A program made the position numbers and the translations under genes. The notes under the pieces are model-generated. The model did no database searches and was not told where the DNA came from. It worked only from the letters and a program-made list of their open reading frames with translations. Source: JBDRZD01 sp964623395 (lineage in GTDB: Bacteria; Hydrothermota; Hydrothermia; Hydrothermales; Hydrothermaceae). From it: a DNA stretch of 18,530 nt. The stretch is taken from the NCBI GenBank assembly GCA_964623395.1, contig CAZUSI010000029.1, forward strand, positions 1 through 18,530. The letters run 5' to 3'. The stretch's first letter is position 1, and each line of letters starts with the position of its first letter. Below are positions 8,716-16,875 of the stretch, piece after piece.

Positions 8716-10097
8716 TTTTCCTCCTTTAAATTAAAATATTCTCCATTTATGCATGCAAAGCAGAAATTTTCTCCTATCACTTCTTTTAAGCCTTCAATTG
8801 TCATATATGTTAAAGAATCTACACCAAGTATTTTACCAATCTCTTCTTCGTTTTTATTATGGGCAATTAGTTCCTCTTTTGTTGGTGTATCAATTCCATA
8901 AAAGCAGGAATATCTTATGGGAGGATATGTTATGCATAAATGCACTTCTTTTGCCCCCTTTTCTTTTAAATATTTTACAATTCTTTTTGAAGTTGTTCCC
9001 CTAACAATGCTATCATCTATTAAAATTATTTTTTTATCTTTAACATTTATATCTATTGGAGTTAATGTATAAAATACCTCTTTTTTTCTTATTTCTTCTG
9101 AAGGTTTTATAAAATTTCTTCCACCATACCTATGTTTTTCAAGAACTTCTTTTAAATTCCCTCTTTTATTAAAATATTCAGAAAATCCTTCTGCTGCTGC
9201 TCTTGAAGTTTCAGGAACAGGCGAAATTATATATTCTTCTATTTTTAAATTTTTATTTTTACTTTTAAATACCTCTGCAAGTTTTTTACCAAGATTTTTC
9301 CTTATTTCAAATATTTGTTTTCCATTATATCTTGATGTTGCTCTTGAAAAATAAACAAGTTCAAAGGAGCAAAATTTATATTCCTTTTCTAATATTTTTT
9401 CCCTATGAATTTTTAAATTTTTATCTATGATTAAAATTTCTCCATTTAAAATTTCTTCAATTTCTTTATAACCTAATTTTTCAAGAGCAATTGTTTCTGA
9501 AGCAAAACATATTGAATCATCATTAGTTCCCATAAAAAGAGGTCTTATTCCATAAGGGTCTTTAAAAGCAATTAAAATATTATTTTTTAAAATTCCAAGA
9601 ACAGAATAAGCCCCCTTTAATTCTTCAAATAATCTTTTAATACTTTTTTTAATTCTTAAATTTTCCTCGTCTTCATTTTTTAAATATTCTTCTTTAAAAA
9701 TATGCATTATACCTTCAAGATCAATCCCTGTTTCAAATTTTATTCCCTTCTTTTCATAAGTTTTTCTTATTTCTTCATAGTTATAAATATGACCGTTATG
9801 AATCATAGAGATTAAAGGATTTTCAGTTAAAAGGGGTTGTGCCTCCTCTTTTGATTTTGTTGTTGGATATCTTGTTTGTCCGATAAACATATTCCCTTTT
9901 ATCTTTTTTATATTTTCTTTATTTAAAACATTCTCAACACTTCCAAGACCTTTAATTATTTTTCCCTTCTCAAAATCACTAAAATAAACACCACATGCAT
10001 CTTGCCCTCTATGTTGAAGCATTTCAAGCCCTATGTATGCAATTTCTCCGAGGTCTTCTCTATTTTTCCTTGTTATAAAACCAATTATTCCACACAT
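8712..10097 (-). CDS. purF: Amidophosphoribosyltransferase (glutamine PRPP amidotransferase)
   Basis: The 461-residue enzyme makes 5-phosphoribosylamine from PRPP and glutamine, the first step of purine synthesis. The N-terminal Ntn glutaminase domain starts MCGIIGF with Cys2 as nucleophile, so only Met removal is needed and there is no propeptide. LQHRGQDACG, GQTRYPTT, IHNGHIYNY and FKDPYGIRPLFMG follow. The C-terminal phosphoribosyltransferase domain has the PRPP loop IILIDDSIVRGTT with Asp361/Asp362. Cys243 (FCSFELVYF), Cys398 (SCFYGID) and Cys446/Cys449 (CFAC) match the four [4Fe-4S] ligands of the Bacillus-type enzyme, so an oxygen-sensitive cluster is expected. It leads an operon of efflux genes, with no other purine gene beside it. 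The start lacks a Shine-Dalgarno site and lies just after a predicted promoter. Confidence 0.97.
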   Translation of the reverse strand: MCGIIGFITRKNREDLGEIAYIGLEMLQHRGQDACGVYFSDFEKGKIIKGLGSVENVLNKENIKKIKGNMFIGQTRYPTTKSKEEAQPLLTENPLISMIHNGHIYNYEEIRKTYEKKGIKFETGIDLEGIMHIFKEEYLKNEDEENLRIKKSIKRLFEELKGAYSVLGILKNNILIAFKDPYGIRPLFMGTNDDSICFASETIALEKLGYKEIEEILNGEILIIDKNLKIHREKILEKEYKFCSFELVYFSRATSRYNGKQIFEIRKNLGKKLAEVFKSKNKNLKIEEYIISPVPETSRAAAEGFSEYFNKRGNLKEVLEKHRYGGRNFIKPSEEIRKKEVFYTLTPIDINVKDKKIILIDDSIVRGTTSKRIVKYLKEKGAKEVHLCITYPPIRYSCFYGIDTPTKEELIAHNKNEEEIGKILGVDSLTYMTIEGLKEVIGENFCFACINGEYFNLKEEK

Positions 10098-10107
10098 AAA
10101 TATTTTA

Positions 10108-10136
10108 ATTATAAACTCTTTTTGATTTTATTCCAA
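10108..10136 (-). promoter_or_regulatory. Predicted promoter of the purF-efflux operon, giving a leaderless message
   Basis: On the minus strand TTGGAA (10136-10131) and TATAAT (10113-10108) are 17 bp apart. Transcription would begin near 10101, only about 2-5 bases before the purF ATG at 10097-10095. No purine-rich Shine-Dalgarno site is present in the 25 bases before the ATG. This fits a leaderless mRNA, though the start point is inferred, not measured. Confidence 0.65.
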
Positions 10137-10150
10137 AAAAACCTTATAAT
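10122..10150 (+). promoter_or_regulatory. Predicted promoter of the secDF operon
   Basis: TTGATT (10122-10127) and TATAAT (10145-10150) are 17 bp apart, with transcription expected near 10157. The short leader then carries AAAAGGAG (10161-10168) before the secD ATG at 10175. This promoter interleaves with the divergent purF promoter: each -35 hexamer lies inside the other's spacer, so two polymerases probably cannot bind together. Confidence 0.68.
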
Positions 10151-10174
10151 GAAATCCTTAAAAAGGAGAGAATA

Positions 10175-11713
10175 ATGAAAATTTTAAGGTGGAGAATATT
10201 ATTAGCGGTAGTTATTTTTATAATTGCAATTCTTTTTCTTATTCCATCAATCCAATATTATACTTTGTCACCTTCCTCTTTTCAAAAAATGCCAAAAGAA
10301 AAACTAAATTCTTTAAGGAAAAAAGCTTTGCATCTTGGTCTTGATTTAAGAGGAGGAATGCATCTTTTGCTTGAAGTTAAAGGAGATGGACTTCCGAAGG
10401 AAAAAATTAGGGATGCAAGGGATAGGGTAATTGAAATAGTTAGGAATAGAATAGATGCATGGGGTGTATTTGAACCAGCAATTCAGGCAATAGGTGACGC
10501 AAGGGTTTTGGTTCAACTTCCAGGTATTATGGAAAGGGAAAGGGCAAGAGAATTAATAGGTAAAACTGCCCAATTAACTTTTCATCTCGTTGCTGAGCCT
10601 GAAGAAATTCAAAATGTTTTCAACTTAATAGAAAAAAAATTGCAAGAAGAAATAAAAGATACAGGAGTTTCTCCATTTTTATCCTGTTTAAGATATGATA
10701 AGGGTGATATAGTTGTTAGGGAAGAAAATTTTGATAGCATTCAAAAACTTATAGAAAAAGCATCTTCTTTTATTCCTGAAAAATATACAATTTTATGGGG
10801 AAGAATTGAGGAAAGAGGAGGAATTAAGATAAGGCCTATTTATCTTTTAAAAAAAATACCTGAATTAACAGGTGAATATATTTCTGATGCAAGACATACA
10901 ATATATCAAGGGGGAGATCCTTCTCTTCAAGGTAGGCCAATTGTTGAACTTTCCTTTGATAAAAAGGGGACAATAATATTCTCAAGGGTTACCGAACAAA
11001 ATGTTGGTAAAAGGCTTGCAATTGTTTTAGATAACATTGTTCAATCAGCGCCTTTTATAAGAGAAAGAATACCAACTGGAAATGCAATGATATCAGGAAT
11101 GGAATCAATGGAAGAGGCAAAAGAACTTGCAATAGTTTTAAGAAGTGGTGCCCTTCCTGCTCCTGTTGAAGTTATTGAGGAAAGGTCTGTTGGTCCAATT
11201 TTAGGTTCTGATTCAATAAAAAATGGGGTAAGAGCTGGAATAATTGGAATGATAATAGTTTTCCTCTTCATGGCTATTTATTATCTTGTTTCAGGTTTGA
11301 TAGCAGATTTTGCCCTTCTTTTAAATTTAATACTTGTTCTCTCTTTACTTGCTGCCTTTAAGGGAACATTAACACTTCCAGGAATTGCCGGTATAATACT
11401 TATGGTAGGAATGGCAGTTGATGCAAATGTTTTAATATTTGAAAGAATAAGGGAAGAAATTGCATCTGGAAAATCACTTAAATCTGCAATAGATACAGGA
11501 TATTCAAGAGCATTCATTACAATTTTGGATTCCAATTTAACAACAATAATAGCAGCAATTGTTCTCCTTTGGTTTGGAACAGGACCTATAAGGGGTTTTG
11601 GATTAACCCTTTCACTTGGAATAATATGTTCCTTTTTCACTGCTATATTTATTACAAAAATAATTTTTGATTATATGATAAATGTTAAAAAGGTTAAAAA
11701 AATATATATATAA
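10175..11713 (+). CDS. secD: Protein translocase subunit SecD
   Basis: The 512-residue product is the SecD half of the SecDF translocation motor. SecDF helps the SecYEG channel by using the ion gradient to pull proteins out on the periplasmic side. TM1 is at about residues 8-24, followed by the signature LHLGLDLRGGMHLL (about 52-65). A large periplasmic P1 head comes next, with VRNRIDAWGVFEPAIQ and QLPGI. Five further membrane segments begin at about residue 350, including GMAVDANVLIFERIREE with Asp416, the conserved ion-coupling Asp of SecD. Length and motifs are complete. It opens the plus-strand operon with a good Shine-Dalgarno site, and secF follows after 12 bases. The usual neighbour yajC is not beside it; the upstream gene is the divergent purF. 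Confidence 0.98.
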   Translation: MKILRWRILLAVVIFIIAILFLIPSIQYYTLSPSSFQKMPKEKLNSLRKKALHLGLDLRGGMHLLLEVKGDGLPKEKIRDARDRVIEIVRNRIDAWGVFEPAIQAIGDARVLVQLPGIMERERARELIGKTAQLTFHLVAEPEEIQNVFNLIEKKLQEEIKDTGVSPFLSCLRYDKGDIVVREENFDSIQKLIEKASSFIPEKYTILWGRIEERGGIKIRPIYLLKKIPELTGEYISDARHTIYQGGDPSLQGRPIVELSFDKKGTIIFSRVTEQNVGKRLAIVLDNIVQSAPFIRERIPTGNAMISGMESMEEAKELAIVLRSGALPAPVEVIEERSVGPILGSDSIKNGVRAGIIGMIIVFLFMAIYYLVSGLIADFALLLNLILVLSLLAAFKGTLTLPGIAGIILMVGMAVDANVLIFERIREEIASGKSLKSAIDTGYSRAFITILDSNLTTIIAAIVLLWFGTGPIRGFGLTLSLGIICSFFTAIFITKIIFDYMINVKKVKKIYI

Positions 11714-11725
11714 AAAGGAGAAAAC

Positions 11726-12589
11726 ATGAGATTTTTTAAAACCCCAAATATAGATTTTCTCGGTAAAAGACATTTTGCCTATGTAATCTCTCTTATACTT
11801 TTTATATCAAGCCTTCTTATAATTCTTTTAAAAGGACCAAAATATGGAATTGATTTTACAGGAGGAAATATTGCACAAATTAGATTTGAAAGAGATTTTC
11901 CTCCTGAAATAATAAGAAAGGAACTTGCAAAAATTGGAATGGGGAAAGCAGAAATTCAAAAATATGGTTCTGAAAGGAATTATTTAATAAAATATTCTGA
12001 AAAAATAGACCCTGATAGTTTAATTAAAATTTTTAAAAAAAATTTAAAAGAAGAAGTTATACTTGAAAGAGCAGAAAATGTTGGTCCAAGGGTTGGTAAG
12101 GAATTGCAATATAAGGCAATTGAAGCAGTTTTAATTGGAATGATTTTAATGCTCATTTACATTGCCTTAAGATTCAATTTTAAATTTGGGATTGCAGCAG
12201 TTTTAGCTCTTTTCCATGATGTTATAATAACTCTTGGTTTTTTAGTTTTTTTAAATAGGGAAATAACAATACCTGTGATTGCTGCTCTTTTAACAATTGT
12301 TGGTTATTCAATAAACGATTCAATAATTGTTTCTGATAGAATAAGGGAAAATTTAAAAAAAATGAGAGGCAATTTTTTTGATATTGCTAATAAAAGTATA
12401 AATCAAACCCTTTCAAGAACAATTATAACATCAGGAACAACATTAATTGTTGTTTTATCTCTTCTTTTTCTTGGAGGACCAATTTTAAGAGATTTTTCTT
12501 TAGCACTTACAATTGGAATAATAGTCGGGACCTATTCATCAATATACATTGTTGCTTCAATTGTTAATGATTGGGAAAGAAAAAGATAA
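11726..12589 (+). CDS. secF: Protein translocase subunit SecF
   Basis: The 287-residue partner of SecD has TM1 at about residues 18-35 and the SecF signature KYGIDFTGGN at 39-48. A small periplasmic domain comes next, then a five-helix block starting near residue 132. That block contains LALFHDVIITLGF and the conserved TIVGYSINDSIIVSDRIREN, where the Asp in NDS is the usual coupling residue. The C terminus ends VNDWERKR. AAGGAG lies seven bases before the ATG. Its TAA overlaps the ATG of the next gene by one base (TAATG at 12587-12591), so the downstream TPR gene is probably translated by re-initiation. Confidence 0.97.
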   Translation: MRFFKTPNIDFLGKRHFAYVISLILFISSLLIILLKGPKYGIDFTGGNIAQIRFERDFPPEIIRKELAKIGMGKAEIQKYGSERNYLIKYSEKIDPDSLIKIFKKNLKEEVILERAENVGPRVGKELQYKAIEAVLIGMILMLIYIALRFNFKFGIAAVLALFHDVIITLGFLVFLNREITIPVIAALLTIVGYSINDSIIVSDRIRENLKKMRGNFFDIANKSINQTLSRTIITSGTTLIVVLSLLFLGGPILRDFSLALTIGIIVGTYSSIYIVASIVNDWERKR

Positions 12590-15500
12590 TGTTTGATTTT
12601 ATTGCCTTTGACCCTGAAAAAACAATTAAAAGGGCTGAAGAATTAAGGAATTCCGGTAAGATAGTTAAAGCATTGGATTTAATATTAAGAGCATTAAAAT
12701 CAAATCCAGAAAATCCTTATCTCAATTTAAAATCTTTTGAATATCATTTAGATTTGGGAAAAGAAAGGGAAAGCTTTATTTATTTTCAAAAGGCAATTAA
12801 AAGTAAAGAGGTAAAAGAGGAGGCAAAGAGGGTTTTTCTTGAAAATCTTTCAAGAAGTGGTCTTGAAAAGCATAAGGAGCATTATTTTGAAATACTTGTT
12901 GAAGAATTTAAAGTAAAGGAGGCAAAGGAATTTTTTAAAAATCTTGAAAGAAAAGAGATAGAAGGAATAAGGGAAAGATATAAAAAGGCTGCTGATGAAA
13001 TTTATAAAAGAGAAATTGAAAAACCAACAAAAGGTCTTTTAAGAACACTTTTAATACTTTCAATAATTGAATGGGAATATGGAAATTATGAAAATTCGGA
13101 AGATGCTTTAAAAGAATGTTATAGATTTTTTCCAGAAGCAAGGAACGAGATAATTGAAATTATTGAAGAGGAAACAAGATATGGTAAAAATCGTATTTTT
13201 GCAAATTTTGTAATTGGTGAACTTTTCTATCTTTTTGAAGATGAAAAAAAGGGTGTTTTAATTCTTGAAAGAGTTTTAGAACAAGATGAAAGTTATTTAA
13301 GTAAGTTAGAGGAGATATTTTCGGAAAAAATTCCTGAAACAAAAGAAGGAAAAAAATTTTATATAAAAATTCTTTTAAAAAGGAAAAATTATAAGGAAAT
13401 TTTAAATTTTATAAAAGAATTTGATAAAGAGGAAATCTTACCTTTAATTGAAAAAATTGATATTGAAAAAATTTTTTTTGAAAAGGAAATTTTAAAGGAA
13501 TTTATAAATTATTTTAAATATGCAAGTTTAAAAAATAAAATAATAGATATTTTTTATTATGCCTCTTTAAACTTTCCTGAAAAAGCAAAAGAATTTTTTA
13601 TAGATATAAAAGAAATAATAGAAGATATTTTTGAAGAAGAGCATCTTAAAAAACTTATAGAAGGTTTGATAAACATTAGGAGTTTTGAAGATATATGTGA
13701 AATTTGTAAAAACAATCCCAGAATTTGCGAATCACAAGTTTTTGCAGATGTTTTGAATGAAAAAATTGAGGAAATTCCAGAAAATAAAAAATTACTTGAA
13801 ATTTTTGCTATTTCTTTATTCAATACAAAAAGATTTGAAGAAGGGCTAATTGTTACAAGTTATATAATTAAAAATTTTAAAGAGGAATTAAATCCTCAAA
13901 TAATTTCCTTTATTGAAAATAACATGGAATTTTTAAATTATTATCCTAATTTTTATGAGATCCTTTATGAGATTTATCTACAAAAAGGGAAAGAAAGTGA
14001 AAAGATTTTGCTCGATTATTTTAAAAATTTTCCTGATTTTAAAAATGAAATAATGATATTTCTTGAAGAGCTTGGCGAAAGGGAAAAAAAATTTATAGAA
14101 AAGATAATTGAGGATATAAGATATGTGGAAGAAAAAGAAGAGCTCCCACAAGGTTTAATTAATTTTTTAAAGGCGGAGTTATGCATTAAAAAGGAATATT
14201 ATAAAGAGGCTGAGGAATATTATTATAAGGCATTTAAGGAAGGAATTAAATGGGTAAGGAAAAGAGTTTTTGAGATTGATGAAACAATTTCTTCTCCATA
14301 TATTAAACTTCTTAAAGGTAAAATACTTATTGAAGATGGAAAGAAAGAGGAAGGTGCAAATACTTTAATTTTTGCTTTAAGAGAAGAACCTTCTCTTTTA
14401 AAAAATGTTGCTGCTTTTTTAAGAAATAAAATGGAAAAAGAGAAAAATATTTATTTAAGCATACCTTATCTTGAAATTTTAATAATGCAAAAATATTATG
14501 AACCTGCTTTAAAATTTGCTGAAAGACTCCTTGAAGTAAAAGATAAAAAAATAAAGGGAGAAATTCTTTCTTTATATTCTATTGCCTTATGGGAACTTAA
14601 TAGAGAGGAAGAGGCAAAAAAAATTATAAAAACCCTCCTTCAAGAAAAATATCCTTTTAGTCCAAGACCCCTTATAAAATTATTTGAAGAAAAAATAAAA
14701 AAAGGAGAAAAAAATGCTTTTATATACCAAGTTCTTGGCTCTCTTTATCTTTTAGAAAATAAACCTTCTTATGCAGCAATCTGTTATTTTAATGCCTTTC
14801 TTTTAAATCCCTCTTTGTCTGAAAAAATCAAAAATGTGTTAATAGGAATGGAGGCAAGATTTCCAGAAGATGTTGGTATAAAAATAGCAAAGGCAGGAAT
14901 AAAAATAGTTTCAGGTGAAAAAGAGGAAGGATATGAGGAAATTGAAAATATAATAGAAAATGAAAAGGATTCAATTGAAATTATTCCTCTATTTGATTTA
15001 TTATATAAAGAGGAAGATCCTCATACAATTTACTTGAAGGCTTTAATTTCTTTTCATAAAGGAGAAGAGAATTATATTGAATATGTTAAAAAACTTGGCT
15101 TACCTGAAGAAATACCTGAGAATTTTAGAGAAAAAGTTATAAATTTAATTGAAAGGGGAATAAAAAAAGGTCTTTCTTTATGGGATTCTATAATTTTCCT
15201 TCTAAATATTTATCTTAATGCTTTGGAAAAGAAAAAAATTATGGAATATATAGCAAGATATGGACTTCCAGATGATTTAGAAAAATTAAAGGAATTTAGA
15301 AAGTTCTTTATTTTCATTGAAGATGAATATAGAAATGATAAATCTTATAATTATTATTTTGGAATTTTACTTATAAATTTAGGTGATGGAAGAGGTCTTT
15401 TTTTCCTTGACAAAAGCTTACCTCAGTTTGCTTCGAAAATATACGAAAATTTTGATAAAATAAAAAATTATAAAAATAGTGATGAACTTATTTTAAAAGT

Positions 15501-16116
15501 TTCCTTCTTAATGAAGGATTTAAAAAGTTTTAAAGAAATATTTTTAAGTTTAAAGGATGATTATATAATTCAAAGGGAAGATGACTTCCTTAATTTTATA
15601 GAAGGACTTCCTTATGATAGAGAAATTTGTGAAAGAATTTGGAACTTGTTTTTGAAGGAAAAGAATTTAAATATATTAAAAATTTTTGATAAAATTTTAA
15701 AAGAGGAAAAATCCACATATGATAAAATAAAATTCTATTTTTCTTTAACAAATAATTTTTATGAAATTAATATTGATGAAATTTATAAAAAGCTTATTGA
15801 AAATTCTAAAAAAGAAGAAATTGTTTCTCTTTGGGATAAAGCTTATAGGGATTTTATGAAAGAAAAAATTTTTGAAAAAATAGAAGTTTCCTTTAAAACA
15901 GGTGATTATGAAAGTATAAGAAAAGAAATTAAAGATGAAGATGATTTAATTTTCATTTCAAGAGTTTATGAAAGAAAAGGTAAAATGCTTCAAGCAATTG
16001 AAATTCTTGAAAATTATAAAAAAAGGAAGGAGGTAAGTATTAAAGCATTAAAAAGGTTAAGGGTTTTAAAAAGAAAATTTTATAAAAATCCCTTTATTTT
16101 AAAAATGGAGACTTAA
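12589..16116 (+). CDS. Very large TPR-type helical-repeat protein, function unknown
   Basis: The 1175-residue product is almost entirely amphipathic helix pairs rich in Lys, Glu, Ile, Phe and Tyr. Some are recognisable TPR-like units: KIVKALDLILRALKSNPENP near residues 25-44, KEYYKEAEEYYYKAFKEG (about 533-551), QKYYEPALKFAERLLEV (about 634-650) and AFIYQVLGSLYLLENK (about 709-725). Near the C terminus, RVYERKGKMLQAIEILENY lies at about 1125-1143. Most other repeats are degenerate. I see no signal peptide, membrane helix or catalytic motif, so it looks like a cytoplasmic scaffold or protein-binding superhelix. I chose ATG 12589, which overlaps the secF stop; a TTG at 12571 is possible but lies inside secF. 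The next gene follows with no spacer. I do not recognise an orthologue with a known role. Confidence 0.85.
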   Translation: MFDFIAFDPEKTIKRAEELRNSGKIVKALDLILRALKSNPENPYLNLKSFEYHLDLGKERESFIYFQKAIKSKEVKEEAKRVFLENLSRSGLEKHKEHYFEILVEEFKVKEAKEFFKNLERKEIEGIRERYKKAADEIYKREIEKPTKGLLRTLLILSIIEWEYGNYENSEDALKECYRFFPEARNEIIEIIEEETRYGKNRIFANFVIGELFYLFEDEKKGVLILERVLEQDESYLSKLEEIFSEKIPETKEGKKFYIKILLKRKNYKEILNFIKEFDKEEILPLIEKIDIEKIFFEKEILKEFINYFKYASLKNKIIDIFYYASLNFPEKAKEFFIDIKEIIEDIFEEEHLKKLIEGLINIRSFEDICEICKNNPRICESQVFADVLNEKIEEIPENKKLLEIFAISLFNTKRFEEGLIVTSYIIKNFKEELNPQIISFIENNMEFLNYYPNFYEILYEIYLQKGKESEKILLDYFKNFPDFKNEIMIFLEELGEREKKFIEKIIEDIRYVEEKEELPQGLINFLKAELCIKKEYYKEAEEYYYKAFKEGIKWVRKRVFEIDETISSPYIKLLKGKILIEDGKKEEGANTLIFALREEPSLLKNVAAFLRNKMEKEKNIYLSIPYLEILIMQKYYEPALKFAERLLEVKDKKIKGEILSLYSIALWELNREEEAKKIIKTLLQEKYPFSPRPLIKLFEEKIKKGEKNAFIYQVLGSLYLLENKPSYAAICYFNAFLLNPSLSEKIKNVLIGMEARFPEDVGIKIAKAGIKIVSGEKEEGYEEIENIIENEKDSIEIIPLFDLLYKEEDPHTIYLKALISFHKGEENYIEYVKKLGLPEEIPENFREKVINLIERGIKKGLSLWDSIIFLLNIYLNALEKKKIMEYIARYGLPDDLEKLKEFRKFFIFIEDEYRNDKSYNYYFGILLINLGDGRGLFFLDKSLPQFASKIYENFDKIKNYKNSDELILKVSFLMKDLKSFKEIFLSLKDDYIIQREDDFLNFIEGLPYDREICERIWNLFLKEKNLNILKIFDKILKEEKSTYDKIKFYFSLTNNFYEINIDEIYKKLIENSKKEEIVSLWDKAYRDFMKEKIFEKIEVSFKTGDYESIRKEIKDEDDLIFISRVYERKGKMLQAIEILENYKKRKEVSIKALKRLRVLKRKFYKNPFILKMET

Positions 16117-16875
16117 ATGAAAACCTGCCCTTTTTTATCAGGAGTTTTATTTGAAGAAAAAGAAGGGAAAAAAATTCCCAAAGTTTATGAAGTAAGTTGT
16201 TTAGGTGAAAAATGTTTTTTCTTTACAAAGGATACATGCACATTTATGGATAGAACACCTTTTAATTTACTTTCAACAAAAATAACATCTTCTTTTGAGA
16301 AGGGTTTAGAAGATTTAAAGGGAGAAATTATTTCCTTAAAAGGAAGTTTTGAAAAAACAAAAGAGATTTTAGAAAAATTTGAAAATATGATTATAAATTA
16401 TGAAAAGATGATGGAAGAGATAAAACTTTTAAGAGATTATGAAAAAATAATTTTTCTTTTTTTAAGAGGTGAATATGAACTTGCTTATGAGGAAATAAGT
16501 AAAATAGAAGAAAATAAGAAGGATATAAGATTTAAAATTCTTGAAGGAGTTATTCTTTTTAAAAAAGGAGAAAAGGAAAGGGCAAAAGAAATTTTTGAAA
16601 AACTTGTAGAAGAGGGAATTTCATCAAAAGAAATTTATAATAATTTAGGTGTAATATATTGTGAAGAAGGGGATTATGATAAGGCAATTGAAACACTTGA
16701 AAAAGGATTAAGATTTTCAAAAGATTTTCCTGAAATCCTTTATAATCTTGGTCTTGCTTATTATAAAAAAGGTGAACCAGAAAAAGCATTTGAGTTTTTT
16801 GAAAAGGTTTTAGAGATTGATCCAGAATTTATTGAGGCAAAAGAGGCATTGGAAAAATATAAAGAAGGGAGATGA
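16117..16875 (+). CDS. Cys4 motif, coiled-coil and TPR protein, function unknown
   Basis: The 252-residue product has three parts. The N terminus (1-45) holds Cys4, Cys28, Cys33 and Cys41 in a C-x23-C-x4-C-x7-C pattern beginning MKTCPFLSG, which suggests a bound zinc ion or iron-sulfur cluster. Residues about 52-105 are a likely coiled coil. Residues about 107-240 hold four TPR-like helix pairs; the clearest are EIYNNLGVIYCEEGDYDKAIE (172-192) and EILYNLGLAYYKKGEPEKAFE (206-226). No signal peptide or membrane segment is present, so it is probably cytoplasmic. The ATG directly follows the TAA of the large TPR gene, with GGAG at 16107-16110, and its own stop overlaps cheD as ATGA. It could be a partner of the large TPR protein or of CheD, but this rests only on gene order. 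Confidence 0.85.
   Translation: MKTCPFLSGVLFEEKEGKKIPKVYEVSCLGEKCFFFTKDTCTFMDRTPFNLLSTKITSSFEKGLEDLKGEIISLKGSFEKTKEILEKFENMIINYEKMMEEIKLLRDYEKIIFLFLRGEYELAYEEISKIEENKKDIRFKILEGVILFKKGEKERAKEIFEKLVEEGISSKEIYNNLGVIYCEEGDYDKAIETLEKGLRFSKDFPEILYNLGLAYYKKGEPEKAFEFFEKVLEIDPEFIEAKEALEKYKEGR

Noticed and set aside
12571..12588. TTG start for the large TPR protein, adding six residues
   Set aside because: It lies within secF, and the added residues are just a shifted reading of the secF C terminus. The ATG at 12589 makes a classical TAATG junction.
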